Notes: a model not told the origin generated them from the letters alone. A DNA stretch of 64,000 nt from Stieleria magnilauensis (GCA_007753675.1 CP036432.1:9767381-9831380), one strand, 5' to 3'; positions 15,901 to 24,264 are shown, counted from the stretch's first letter. Numbers and translations are program-made.

Positions 15901-18268
15901 AATCGATGACCTGACATTGGTCCCCGATCAACAGGACCACTCGTAGCGAGTCTCCACGCAGCAACTGGGGCGGGCTTGGGACGGGAATCCGTATCGGGGA
16001 GCTATAACGCTGGTGTCGCACAAAAAAGTCGCCGAAGTTGCGATGGCCCGAGCGAAACGCCGAGTTCGCATCAAATGATAGACCGCTGAACGATCGATAC
16101 TGGTGTTTGGCGGGATGATAAATCGCGTCGGCCGGCCAGAACGTGTTGGTGGGTGTGTTGAGCACTTGATGATGCCGATCGATCACATCGCCGGTTTTTC
16201 CGCTCAGGACGGCCAAACAGACGTCCGTCTGAATCGCCATCTGATAGTGCACGAACATGGCAAACAGGTCGCTGATTCCGTCGTGGTCTCGATCGCCGAC
16301 GTCCTGCAGTTCAAAGACCCCCGGGAATCGCAGTGTTGCCCGTCGGTTGAAAGGATCCGGCAAGGTCGACTTGGTGGGCAAGTTGGCGAAGGCGTAGGAC
16401 CGCGACCACAGCATGTGTCCGCGATCATCGACGGCCAGCAACGCTTGTTGATCGGTCGCGGCGACCAGCGTGTCGGCTCGTTGATCGCCGTTCAAATCGA
16501 TCGGCGTGCGCAGCGCGGCAACGCCTTGGGTGAGTAGCGGGTGATCGTCGATGTGATGATGCCCGGCATCGAAGTTCGCGGCGCGTTGCGTGTCGGCAAA
16601 ATTGACGGGGAGGGTGGTTGTTTCGTCTGCGTTGGTTCCATCGAGACTCGTCAACGTCGCGTCGATGGAACTCGCGTCGAGTTCCCACTGGTTGTCAGTG
16701 TGCCATGCCACGCGTTTCAGTCGGCCGTCACGTCGCCACAGAATCGCTGGCGTCGATGCATCGGAAACGGTCACGACCGCCGCATCGCTGATCGAAATTT
16801 CCTTGGACGGTGCCGGTTGGTTCGTGATCCGGTACTCACTGGGTATGCCTCGGGTGACCGGCAACCGCAGCGTCTGACTCCATCGGCCCGTCGGTGCAAC
16901 CATCATGTCATAGTCGCCGGCGGTCCGCTCGAGATGGTTCTGCATCGGAAGCGTCAGTTCCATCGTTGAATCCGACAACGCCGATTCGCCGACCGGAACG
17001 ATGGTCGCTTGGTACGGTCCGCCGCCGGCCCGAACGCGAAACGCGCCCAACTGACTTTGACGCCACTGATCGAGACCAGACAACAGGGCGGCGATCAACA
17101 CCGCCGTGACTGCCATCGCCGCGGCGGCGACGCGGACACCCGACTGATGCTTGCGAGCCCAACGCGCCGATTTTTCCAAGACCGAAAGTGGGCGGGCTTG
17201 AATCGGATGGTCATCGCGCACGGCGCGCAAGTCGTCGGCCAGATCACCGGCGGACTGATAGCGACGCCGTGCGTCTTTCTCCATCGCCTTGTGCAAGACG
17301 ACCTCGAAATCACGCGGCAGATCGGACCGCAGGCTTCGCAGGGGGGGCGGATCTTCGTGACGAATCTTGTTGATCAGCGTCAACGGGTCATCGCCCCCAA
17401 ACGGTGGTCGTCCGGTCGCCATCTCATACAGTGTCGCGCCGAGCGAATAGATGTCGCTGCGATGGTCCACATCGGTGGCGCGCAGGTCCGCTTGCTCGGG
17501 ACTCATGTAGCGCGGTGTGCCCAAGATCGCACCGGTGATTGTCGCGCCAGCATCGACCAGTCGCCGGGCCAAACCGAAATCCGTCAACCAAACGCGGTCT
17601 TCATGATCCAAGATCAAGTTGGCCGGTTTGACATCGCGATGGACCACGTCACGGTCATGTGCGTGGGAGAGGGCATCGGCGGCTTGGATTCCGACGTCTA
17701 GGATCGCATCGAGTGGCGGCGGAGTCTGCTCTCGGCGGGTCCGTCCGATGCGCGCGGCCAGACTTTCCCCTTCGATGCGTTGCATCGCGTACCAACTCGT
17801 GTCGCCTTCGCGTCCGGTTGCGTAAACCGGAACGATATTGGTGTGATGGAGCGCACCCGCCGTTTCGGCTTCGCGACGGAACCGGTCGAGCGCCTGGGGG
17901 TCGACGATCCCGAACCGCATCACCTTCAGGGCGACGATTCGATCGAGCGATTTTTCGCGGGCTTCGTAGACCACGCCCATGCCGCCGCGCCCGAGTTCCG
18001 AAAGGATCTCGAAATCGCCGATCGAATCGGGAAGCGCGGATTCGGGCGGCAGATCAAATCCGCCGGTTTCCGCACCGCCGAACAACTCCGCCGCGTCCAG
18101 GCACTCGGCCAAACGCTCGGCGTATTCGGGGTGCTCGCGGAGCCATTGATCGCGATCGACGGCCCGCCCCTGCTCGCGCTGGCACAGGTATTGATCCAGT
18201 AGATCGGCGATTTCGGCGTCGACCGTCGATCCCGGGTCATTGTTCGTCTGGCGTGGCGTGTCAGTCAT
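12962..18268 (-). CDS. Giant Ser/Thr protein kinase with FG-GAP-like repeats and C-terminal membrane domain
   Basis: 1768 residues. Residues about 85-345 form a Hanks-type kinase: glycine loop GRGGMG (93-98), VALK with Lys115, HRDVKPAN, DFGLA and the APE-like MSPEQA. A membrane helix follows (VAAAAMAVTAVLIAALLSGL, about 380-400). The long middle carries at least six Asp-rich FG-GAP/VCBS-like motifs (DLNGDQRADTLV, DRDHDGISDLF, DINGDGADEIIV, DINQDGWKDIA, DLNGDGIQDVV, DIDGDGVKERIV), suggesting an extracytoplasmic beta-propeller sensor. Five hydrophobic helices close the protein. It is coupled to the downstream ECF sigma gene. A sensor kinase acting on that sigma factor is a reasonable inference. 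Confidence 0.9.
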   Translation of the reverse strand: MTDTPRQTNNDPGSTVDAEIADLLDQYLCQREQGRAVDRDQWLREHPEYAERLAECLDAAELFGGAETGGFDLPPESALPDSIGDFEILSELGRGGMGVVYEAREKSLDRIVALKVMRFGIVDPQALDRFRREAETAGALHHTNIVPVYATGREGDTSWYAMQRIEGESLAARIGRTRREQTPPPLDAILDVGIQAADALSHAHDRDVVHRDVKPANLILDHEDRVWLTDFGLARRLVDAGATITGAILGTPRYMSPEQADLRATDVDHRSDIYSLGATLYEMATGRPPFGGDDPLTLINKIRHEDPPPLRSLRSDLPRDFEVVLHKAMEKDARRRYQSAGDLADDLRAVRDDHPIQARPLSVLEKSARWARKHQSGVRVAAAAMAVTAVLIAALLSGLDQWRQSQLGAFRVRAGGGPYQATIVPVGESALSDSTMELTLPMQNHLERTAGDYDMMVAPTGRWSQTLRLPVTRGIPSEYRITNQPAPSKEISISDAAVVTVSDASTPAILWRRDGRLKRVAWHTDNQWELDASSIDATLTSLDGTNADETTTLPVNFADTQRAANFDAGHHHIDDHPLLTQGVAALRTPIDLNGDQRADTLVAATDQQALLAVDDRGHMLWSRSYAFANLPTKSTLPDPFNRRATLRFPGVFELQDVGDRDHDGISDLFAMFVHYQMAIQTDVCLAVLSGKTGDVIDRHHQVLNTPTNTFWPADAIYHPAKHQYRSFSGLSFDANSAFRSGHRNFGDFFVRHQRYSSPIRIPVPSPPQLLRGDSLRVVLLIGDQCQVIDWDQDPASVVTIKLPFTPPHAPRIANARGEARLIFYDHEESRLNTAPFSGTQIAAYDLEGRQRWSRQMEHVQWRYSVDRNHADWPYVTDINGDGADEIIVPRIRYRNGVDVGVQLLDAATGTPVWTDQTPYSAFQSADDCVSRITVTDDINQDGWKDIATAIIAGRGPTEAAEKDADHQAYIYVDWISGKTGNVLAWARHRIPQFGDQIRVAQIDAIRSGLPDNPPGTIEIDFVAGDRTLDVMLASSVIRFHPSQPSPVAIAAGLDVCPSPTDSTSSIRAYRRRGGPFGVGEDHLVLLQSQRSPTIRLGENTLLASWVGESGRHLIAASGFQPTRISVIDAVSERTVWNSDRTDGGQWIPIEHDDGSVDFLVQNQTGYETPSRIFDGETGTELCRLRGNVGGRVILAQSLDDGISILLVGDGRLAPRASSLMTGQPINAFQMSLVSRATGQIRWSNRFLFGASRVNTPVDYDHLKFADLNGDGIQDVVGPHSHDEKLFLAAWDGANGELIWERSVFQRPTRSDYWIPFSLVVIDGQTHVVYLGHTSKDNPLRQLVLCGPDGELVDSTEPDNAASLPLVDGAYASRYVAIDNATGSDGIPMLALSRNANGKTRCEIFDLREKQFQRIRQFNESAENFYVVGMWFWDIDGDGVKERIVMDRVTAAEGGSAPNDDGRSSLVIRCYPMLQPAPKFQISIPDVNGIQSVHWKEDHHVPISWLHIDQDRLVAIDWSRQEILTGTDSDPESASNVPVICRRDDTHTRIASPTLDGIQFQDLRSKAPLESNAVTTHREMDPRRMRPLFRSIGGDTTLAQWGLDLVRGGLALCVLILLPLWYVKRTLKTRRWSLAWLLLAPLLVGVWMVIWQSPWLRDPGLVIHLFNGVTAWMCIVALLIAVRDQKDGQGDSIRLMLSIGTPVVFLALVAFAYLQRPDPEILRHRIDATGLLRVALLSLIVVVQVYWILRILASALRRIRGWMGRQATT

Positions 18269-18387
18269 CTTGATCTTCGATCGTACTTGAAATCACAGGT
18301 CCTGGTACCGAAGAGACGACTCAGGAGGTGGCGCAACGGGCTATTTTGCAGACGGACGTTCGCAGAAAGACGGGGGGCAGAAAAATC

Positions 18388-18414
18388 GACAGGAAAATGG
18401 GTGACAGGAAAATG
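18388..18414. repeat. Direct repeat GACAGGAAAATG, family C
   Basis: Two copies of GACAGGAAAATG lie 15 bases apart between the two kinase genes. The same doublet (GACAAGAAAATGG then GACAGGAAAAT) occurs at 43376-43402 with the same spacing. Confidence 0.65.
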
Positions 18415-18510
18415 TGCGGGCCCGTTTCAGGCACGACCGCCAATTTCTTGTCAACGATAGTCTTGTCTGCCTTCGTTCGAGCGCCTTGGCACTGTTTACT
18501 AGTCCGTTTG

Positions 18511-20898
18511 CTAGTCTGCCGCTTGTAGTGCGTCGAGTTGTTTTTGGGCGGCCAGGGCGTACCTGTGTTTGGCGCCTCGCTCGCTGCTGATCAATTCGAT
18601 CGTGGCTTGGAGGTAGTGTTCGGCGTCATCGCGGCGTCCCAGACCGATCAAGGCCTTGGCCATCAGGGATCGCGCCTCGCAGATTGGTCCCGCCGCCGGC
18701 GGGTACTCTTTGGCGTGTCGATCGAGACTGTCGTCGAGCCATTTCAGCAGCTCATCGTATCGCTCCGATTCGTCCATCACGCGGGACATTTTGCGCATCG
18801 CCGACAACGTCAGCGGATGCCGTGCACCGTAATAGTTTTCGCGGACTTCGAACGACTGGCGCAGATAGCGAAGCGACGAAGCGTATCGCTCGGCCGAATG
18901 CAACATCTGTCCCAGCTGAATCATCGCATTGTCTTTCTCGAAGGTTGAGGCTTCCGGGGCGCCGAGCACTTCCAGATAGATGGCTTCGGCTGAGTCCCAC
19001 TGGCCATTCATTCGATCGACGTCCGCCAGATTCACCAACACCGCCGGTCGGGAGTATTGTTCCGGATGGGAGGAGGCATCGATTCGGCGCAGGGCGCTGC
19101 GGAACAAATCGGCGGCGGCGTCGAGTTCGTTCATCTCGATCAACACCGTGCCCAAGTTGTTCATCGCGGCGATCGTTCGTTCGTGAGAATCACCGAGCAG
19201 CTCTTGCGTCCGCTCGAGCACTTCAGCTCTTAATCGTTTCGATTCTTCGAAGTCGCCTTCGTCTCCGCGCGATCGCAACACGCCGGCAAGCCGGTCCTTG
19301 GTCTCCAGAATCTCCAGTTCGTCAACGGGGCGTACCTGTTCAAACGCCGCCAAGGAAAGACGATACTGTTGCTCGGCGATCTCAGGTTCACCGAGCCAGC
19401 GATAGGACTCGCCCAACGTTCTGCGGATCGCACCTTCGACGCCCGGTCGCTCGGTGAATTTGCCATCCAATTCGGGCAATGCTTGATCGACGACTTCGCG
19501 AAGCGTCACGTCGTGGCCGCGTCGTTCGGGCAGACTGGCCCCGAGCACTCGATTCAAGAACTCGTTGACTTCCTTGGTCGCTTGCGACGCTTGTTCGGCA
19601 TTGTCTCTGGCAATCGATTCCGCCGTAGCCGCCTCGATCGCTTTGCCCCATTGATGACTGACAATGATCGCAGCTGCGATCGCAACGGCGGTCAATGCAC
19701 TGGTCAGGCCGATGATCCATCGCTGTCGTTTACGCGACTCAATCATCCTGACTTCCGAACGCGACCTCTGAATTTCCGCGTGTCTCATTCGACGCTGCAG
19801 ACTGGCATCGTAGGCCTGAACGATCCGTGCCACCTCGGCGGCGTCGGCGGGACGCTCGGCCGGATCGGTGGCGAGGCAGCGGTGACACAGGGCGACCAGT
19901 TCGGAGTCGGCGGGATGATTTCGCAGTGGTTCGAGGGCGGCGTCCAGATCGCCTCGCCTGGTCTTGTCGATCGCCTCGATGCGGGAGGCGTTTGGGAACA
20001 AGGTCCGGCCGGTCAGCATTTGAAACAGGATGGCGCCTAAACCAAACACATCCACACGGGCGTCCAACGAATCGATGTCGCCACGGGCTTGCTCGGGGGC
20101 CATGTACCCGGGGGTGCCCACGACATCTCCGGCCGTGGTCAATTCGCTTCCTTGTGGTGTCTCGTCACCTCCGGACGTTTCGTCACCTCGGGACGGCGCA
20201 GGATCCGGCACACGATTGGCTTGGAGCAGCGTTTGCTCCGACTTTGTCGCTGCGTCAGGATCCGACCGAGGTTGCATGCCTAGCCGTTTGGCCAATCCCC
20301 AGTCCATGACTTGGACTTCGCCAAACTTTCCAACCATGATGTTTTGCGGTTTCAAATCCCGATGGATGACCTGTTGAGCGTGGGCATAGGCGATCGTCTG
20401 CGCGACACTCTCAAAAATGCCGATCAATTCTCCGAGGCTGTCGTCCGATGCTTGTCTCGCTTCGATCAGCTGTTGCAACGTCTGCCCCTCGACCAACTTC
20501 ATCGAGAAAAATGGCGTGCCGTCTTCGAGCGTCCCGTGGTCATAGACGGGTGGAATCCCCGGGTGCTGGAGCGTTCCGGTCAACAAACCTTCACGATGAA
20601 AGCGATCAATTGCCGCTCCGTTTCGGTGAAACTTGCGCTGAAGTGTCTTCAGTGCCAGATGGCGTTGCCCCATGCGGTCGTAGACGCGATAGACATCCCC
20701 GATGCCTCCGCTGCCGATCGACTCGCCGATCTGATAGCGGGGCGAAGACGGGAGCCCCGTATCAGAGAGCAGGCTCGGAAAACTGGTGTTTAAGAACTGG
20801 GAGGGAACCGCGTCCAAGACGGATTGGTTCGGTTCGCTGATTGGACCGTCGCCGGACCGGCGCGGTGGTCGGGTGTCGTCATTGGAAGACCTGGACAT
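18511..20898 (-). CDS. Ser/Thr protein kinase with C-terminal TPR repeats
   Basis: About 795 residues from the ATG at 20898; ATGs further upstream (20988) are possible and no clear ribosome-binding site decides. The kinase domain has GSGGIGDVYR, LALKTL, HRDLKPQN, DWGLAK (DWG in place of DFG) and YMAPEQA. A membrane helix (WIIGLTSALTAVAIAAAIIV) is followed by a TPR-type helical array (AMNNLGTVLIEMNELDAAAD, LVNLADVDRMNGQWDSAEAI, AMIQLGQMLHSAERYASSLR). This is a frequent planctomycete arrangement with a probable extracytoplasmic protein-binding module. The domain order closely parallels, but is separate from, the neighbouring giant kinase. Confidence 0.88.
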   Translation of the reverse strand: MSRSSNDDTRPPRRSGDGPISEPNQSVLDAVPSQFLNTSFPSLLSDTGLPSSPRYQIGESIGSGGIGDVYRVYDRMGQRHLALKTLQRKFHRNGAAIDRFHREGLLTGTLQHPGIPPVYDHGTLEDGTPFFSMKLVEGQTLQQLIEARQASDDSLGELIGIFESVAQTIAYAHAQQVIHRDLKPQNIMVGKFGEVQVMDWGLAKRLGMQPRSDPDAATKSEQTLLQANRVPDPAPSRGDETSGGDETPQGSELTTAGDVVGTPGYMAPEQARGDIDSLDARVDVFGLGAILFQMLTGRTLFPNASRIEAIDKTRRGDLDAALEPLRNHPADSELVALCHRCLATDPAERPADAAEVARIVQAYDASLQRRMRHAEIQRSRSEVRMIESRKRQRWIIGLTSALTAVAIAAAIIVSHQWGKAIEAATAESIARDNAEQASQATKEVNEFLNRVLGASLPERRGHDVTLREVVDQALPELDGKFTERPGVEGAIRRTLGESYRWLGEPEIAEQQYRLSLAAFEQVRPVDELEILETKDRLAGVLRSRGDEGDFEESKRLRAEVLERTQELLGDSHERTIAAMNNLGTVLIEMNELDAAADLFRSALRRIDASSHPEQYSRPAVLVNLADVDRMNGQWDSAEAIYLEVLGAPEASTFEKDNAMIQLGQMLHSAERYASSLRYLRQSFEVRENYYGARHPLTLSAMRKMSRVMDESERYDELLKWLDDSLDRHAKEYPPAAGPICEARSLMAKALIGLGRRDDAEHYLQATIELISSERGAKHRYALAAQKQLDALQAAD

Positions 20899-21183
20899 CT
20901 TGCGCTGAAGGGGGTGACGAGGGGTTCCCGGCGGGGCATGACAGTGCCACTGTTCTACGACAACCGCCCGCCGAGAAACTTCGCTCATGAACGGTCCACG
21001 CAACCAAGATACCCGATTCTTCCGATCCGCTGCGGCTGTATCGGCAGACCGACTATGGGTAGACCCAACCCCCACTGTCAATCCAGAAATCCCTTGCGGA
21101 ATAGCAAAAAATCACATTTTGTCCAGTACTGCTCTGGCAGCGATTTTTAGGTGTCCCTAACATCCACAAGGAGTAAAGAAAAA

Positions 21184-21319
21184 GGCCTCAGCCAAACGAT
21201 CACTTGGGGCAAAAGTGATCAGAAATGGCTGAGACCTACTACTCAATGCCGGATGCCCAAGGGGCAAGTTTGGAAATCCAGCACCGCACGGCGCCTTCGG
21301 GCGTCGTGCGTTTTTTTTT
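21184..21319 (+). ncRNA. Candidate structured RNA ending in an intrinsic terminator
   Basis: A nested hairpin: the outer arms GGCCTCAGCCA (21184-21194) and TGGCTGAGACC (21226-21236) pair with one imperfection, and inside them GATCACTT (21198-21205) pairs perfectly with AAGTGATC (21213-21220). Fifty bases later a GC-rich hairpin with nine Ts follows. There is no good open frame in between. It lies upstream of, and divergent from, the kinase-TPR gene. It matches no RNA family I can recognise by eye. The 5' end is unknown and a remnant of a mobile element is an alternative. Confidence 0.4.
21286..21319 (+). terminator. Rho-independent terminator
   Basis: The stem GCACGGCGCC / GGCGTCGTGC with a TTCG loop is followed by a run of Ts at 21311-21319. 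It serves a plus-strand transcript, although no protein gene precedes it on that strand. Confidence 0.75.
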
Positions 21320-21495
21320 GGTATCGAGAGCAACCCTATCGCGTCGCTGAGTTTCGGCTCGCGACGTTGTCGAGATCCTACGGCGTGTTGACGCCAGGGT
21401 CAATGCTGATCTGGCGAATAGACGCCAGGGGTCCGCGAGGCGATTCGCACTTCAGCCTCGTATTCCGCCGCACCTTGGTTTTCGGGTAAGCGGTA

Positions 21496-21515
21496 GTGGA
21501 CGAGGCCTCGTCCAC
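21496..21515. repeat. Perfect 20-bp palindrome
   Basis: The sequence GTGGACGAGGCCTCGTCCAC is its own reverse complement. It lies 30 bases before the IS630-type element and could be a hairpin or a dimer-binding site. Confidence 0.6.
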
Positions 21516-21554
21516 GACCTGTAAATTGAGCGGCGATAGGCGACTAGTGGTGCG

Positions 21555-22250
21555 TCAAAGTCTAATTTTAGGGTAGACGGATTTGAGTTTAACCCGGGCG
21601 TCGTCAATTTTCATCTGCCAGTCAACGCCTCGTTGTCTTGCATTGATGTCCGATGACCATGCTGCAATCTCTCTGGCCAACTCCTCAATACTTCCAATGC
21701 GTCGCCCGCCAACACATTGACGGGTGATGCTGCTTAACTCGTTCTCTGCGATATTGAGCCAGCTACCGTGCTTGGGCGTATAGCACCAGTTGATTCGCTT
21801 CACCAACGCCCGTGCTCGAGACGGCTCAAACACTTCGTAGAAAGCCCCGCGAGTGTGCGTGTTGAGATTGTCGCAAACCAACGTCACCGTCTCGCAATCG
21901 GCGTAACGTCCCTCAAGCAGCTCAGCCATTAGCAAGGCCCAGTCCGCTTTGGTCTTGGTCTCTCTGGCGTAGGCTTCTCGCCATCCTGCCAGCGGCTCGG
22001 TGTACATGAAAATGTTCGCTACTCCGGCACGTTCGTATTCATAGTCCACCCGGCGGGGATGTTCGGTGGTCGCTTCGATCGGAACGTTGACGTCCTTGAT
22101 CAGTTGGACCGGTTGTTCATCCATGCAGATCACCGGATGACTCGAATCGTACGGTTTTTCGTAAGTTTCTAGCACATCTTCCATGCTCGCGGCGAACTCC
22201 GCATCGCACTGTGGCGGGATCACCCAGTACTCGATGTTGCGATTATTCAT
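21555..22250 (-). CDS. IS630-type transposase, orfB (DDE domain)
   Basis: 231 residues carrying the catalytic part of an IS630 transposase: Asp in CMDEQ, Asp in VCDNLNTH, and Glu in LNIAENELS, the expected D-D-E arrangement. The ATG overlaps the orfA stop (ATGA). In the -1 frame the reading stays open back through the A8 run, so the active enzyme is probably made as an orfA-orfB fusion by frameshifting, with the internal ATG as an alternative start. Confidence 0.88.
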   Translation of the reverse strand: MNNRNIEYWVIPPQCDAEFAASMEDVLETYEKPYDSSHPVICMDEQPVQLIKDVNVPIEATTEHPRRVDYEYERAGVANIFMYTEPLAGWREAYARETKTKADWALLMAELLEGRYADCETVTLVCDNLNTHTRGAFYEVFEPSRARALVKRINWCYTPKHGSWLNIAENELSSITRQCVGGRRIGSIEELAREIAAWSSDINARQRGVDWQMKIDDARVKLKSVYPKIRL

Positions 22251-22690
22251 GCGATTTTTTTTAGCGTCTGGCGAACGGTTTCATGCGAGACCGAATCGCA
22301 GATCCCCAGTTCGACGACTTTCTCGGCGAGCAATCTCAGCGACCAGTTGGCATAGCCTGCTGGCGGTTTGCCTAGACGAGTGGCGATGATTTTCGCCTCT
22401 TCTTGACCGCTGAGGCATTTAGGTCTGGCAGGCTCCGCACGTTTCTTTCCCTGCAGTGTTTGCTCAAAGCCAAACTCGACAAACCGCTGTCGTATATTTT
22501 CGACCGTCTTGGTGCGGCAACGATAAGCTTCAGCAATCGCCGCATCGGTCCATGCCAAATCGTCTGCATCCGCAGCAAGCAAGATTTGGGCACGACGCAC
22601 CTTCTGGCTAGAACCGCTAAACTTCTTGACGATTGCATCGAGCGTCCGACGCTCCTGATCGTTCAACCGAACGATGTACTTTTTCTGCAT
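22247..22690 (-). CDS. IS630-type transposase, orfA (helix-turn-helix domain)
   Basis: About 147 residues from the ATG at 22690, with a GGAGGG ribosome-binding site upstream. It contains the two helix-turn-helix units typical of IS630 N-termini (DAAIAEAYRCRTKTVENIRQ and LRLLAEKVVELGICDSVSHE), which bind the element's ends. It ends just after CTAAAAAAAATCGCATGA, where a slip can join it to orfB. Confidence 0.88.
   Translation of the reverse strand: MQKKYIVRLNDQERRTLDAIVKKFSGSSQKVRRAQILLAADADDLAWTDAAIAEAYRCRTKTVENIRQRFVEFGFEQTLQGKKRAEPARPKCLSGQEEAKIIATRLGKPPAGYANWSLRLLAEKVVELGICDSVSHETVRQTLKKIA
22255..22262 (-). promoter_or_regulatory. Putative -1 frameshift/slippage site (A8)
   Basis: On the coding strand eight consecutive As (within CTA AAA AAA ATC of orfA) contain the heptamer A-AAA-AAA. 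A one-base backward slip leads into orfB without meeting a stop. Confidence 0.7.
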
Positions 22691-22769
22691 TGGAAAACCC
22701 TCCGTGTTCCCCAAAGCATGAAGCTTTTACGCGATTAGACCAACCCTAATTCTTGAAGCTGACGCACCA

Positions 22770-24062
22770 CTAGTGCTTGGGCCGGCGATCGACCAGCCGT
22801 TTGGCTTTGGCTTCGAAACGCGGCAGCGATCCTGCGGCCACGGGGGTGACGACCACGCGCATCGCCAACCGCTTTTGAAACCGCTCGGCAAGTTGCTTGC
22901 AATCGGCGTCACTCAGTTCCGCTTCGACGGCGAGCGTGTCCATTTCGCCCTGCTTGGTCACGATCATTCGAAACTCGGCGGTCGGATCCACTTGCCGGAC
23001 GATCGATTCGACACTACTGGGAAACACGTTGACTCCGCGGATGACCATCATGTCGTCGCTGCGGCCGAGGACGCCGCCGTCGAGATACAAGAATTGGCAG
23101 GGGTGATCGTGTTGCTGGTAGCCCCGCACGATATCGCCAGTTCGATAGCGGATGGCCGGACCGCCGTATCGTCCCAGTCCGGTCAGCACGAGTTCCGCCT
23201 CCTCGCCTTCGCCGGCAGGGCGTCCGTTGGGATGTGCATCGCCGAAACACAGTCGCTGGGCAATGAATTCGGTTTCGATCACGTGCAGTCCGGTGCCGTC
23301 GTGGCTTCCGAATCCCCAGGCACCGATTTCGCTCGCCCCGCTGTGGTCGATCACCGTTGCATTCCAGCCTGCCTGGATCCGCGAGCGAATCGCCGGGGCG
23401 CTGCCGCCCGGTTCTCCGGCAACGATCAATCGTGAAACGGACGACTGCGTCAAATCGATGGACAGTTTTTCGGCAACGGCGATCAGATGCAACGCATAGG
23501 TCGGGGTGCAGCAGACGACCGTGCAACGTTGTTCGAGAATCATCTGAAGACGCGTTTCGCTGGACATGCCGCCGCCGGGAATCACCAACGCTCCGGCGCG
23601 GACCAATGCGTCGCTGGCGGTCCAAAACCCGATGAACGGTCCGAAGGAAAACGCCATCATGGCGACGTCGCTGCCGCGAACGTCGGCGGCATGCAAAACG
23701 TGTTGCCAACAATCCAGCCACCATTGCCAATCCTGCTGTGTATCGAGCACCGGCATCGGGTGGCCGCTGGTACCACTGGTTTGATGAAACCGCGAATAGG
23801 ACTCGCGCGGCAAGCAAAACACTCGACCGGGATCGCCAGGCGACGGTGCGACCAGGTCGGACTTGTTCAACAACGGCAGCTCGGACAGTTGGTCAAGCGA
23901 TCGCAGCGGGAGCTCGAGCGAGCCAAAGCGTTCGCGATAGAAGGGGGTTTCAATGGCGACGCGCAACAACGCGTTGAGCCGGCTGAGCTGAATGGATTCG
24001 AGCTGGGCGCGACTGAGACGCCACTGAGCCGCAATCTCGTTTTTGTTCTCGATTTGTGTCAT
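22770..24062 (-). CDS. Phenylacetate-CoA ligase-like AMP-forming enzyme
   Basis: 430 residues, the usual length for PaaK-type enzymes, which join CoA to an aryl or acyl acid through an adenylate. Visible motifs are the phosphate-binding loop QTSGTSGHPMPVLD, YRTGDIVRG, and GRSDDMMVIRGVNVFPSSVE ahead of the C-terminal lid. The substrate cannot be read from sequence; no phenylacetate pathway genes are adjacent, so the enzyme may serve another acid or a capsule-type product. The TAG stop has been split and regenerated by the IS630-type insertion, leaving the protein unchanged. Confidence 0.85.
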   Translation of the reverse strand: MTQIENKNEIAAQWRLSRAQLESIQLSRLNALLRVAIETPFYRERFGSLELPLRSLDQLSELPLLNKSDLVAPSPGDPGRVFCLPRESYSRFHQTSGTSGHPMPVLDTQQDWQWWLDCWQHVLHAADVRGSDVAMMAFSFGPFIGFWTASDALVRAGALVIPGGGMSSETRLQMILEQRCTVVCCTPTYALHLIAVAEKLSIDLTQSSVSRLIVAGEPGGSAPAIRSRIQAGWNATVIDHSGASEIGAWGFGSHDGTGLHVIETEFIAQRLCFGDAHPNGRPAGEGEEAELVLTGLGRYGGPAIRYRTGDIVRGYQQHDHPCQFLYLDGGVLGRSDDMMVIRGVNVFPSSVESIVRQVDPTAEFRMIVTKQGEMDTLAVEAELSDADCKQLAERFQKRLAMRVVVTPVAAGSLPRFEAKAKRLVDRRPKH

Positions 24063-24155
24063 GACGCAAGCAGTCTAGCAGTTTCATTCGCCGAGTTTGA
24101 TGGTCTTGAAATTGGCGTTGGAAAGACAGATCGAATCAGTCTTCGTCAGTGGAAG

Positions 24156-24264
24156 GTGGGTCAACAAATTTGTTGGTCAAAAAATGGAAGTTGGAGCGTC
24201 GGAAGCACGTGGGGAACCATTGTTTTCTTGCTTGATTTTTTGACCAACCCATTTTTTCACCCCA
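24156..24264. repeat. Inverted repeat, family B (TTGGTCAAAAAATGG)
   Basis: TTGGTCAAAAAATGG near 24173-24186 pairs with ATTTTTTGACCAACCC at 24235-24250 and a second CATTTTTTCACCCC. It is related to the element at 12212-12353. Confidence 0.65.

Larger units (their letters stand above)
20899..21546. other. Intergenic region upstream of kinase-TPR gene
   Basis: Apart from a possible longer N-terminus of the kinase gene, this region holds the candidate structured RNA, its terminator and a perfect 20-base palindrome at 21496-21515. Short open frames here carry no recognisable protein. Confidence 0.5.
21547..22770 (-). mobile_element. IS630-type insertion sequence, 1224 bp, flanked by TA
   Basis: Both ends begin GTGGTGCGTCA (11 bp identical) with partial similarity further in (TTAGGGT). 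TA lies directly outside each end (21545-21546 and 22771-22772), the target duplication expected of IS630/Tc1-mariner elements. Inside are two overlapping frames, orfA and orfB, with an A8 slippery run between them. The element sits in the TAG stop codon of the ligase-like gene and appears intact. Confidence 0.9.

Noticed and set aside
14959-15946. Several plus-strand frames opposite the giant kinase
   Set aside because: They lie in the FG-GAP region, with no start signals or domains.
21151-21489. 112-codon plus-strand frame upstream of the IS630-type element
   Set aside because: It runs through the nested hairpin and the terminator and has no domain.
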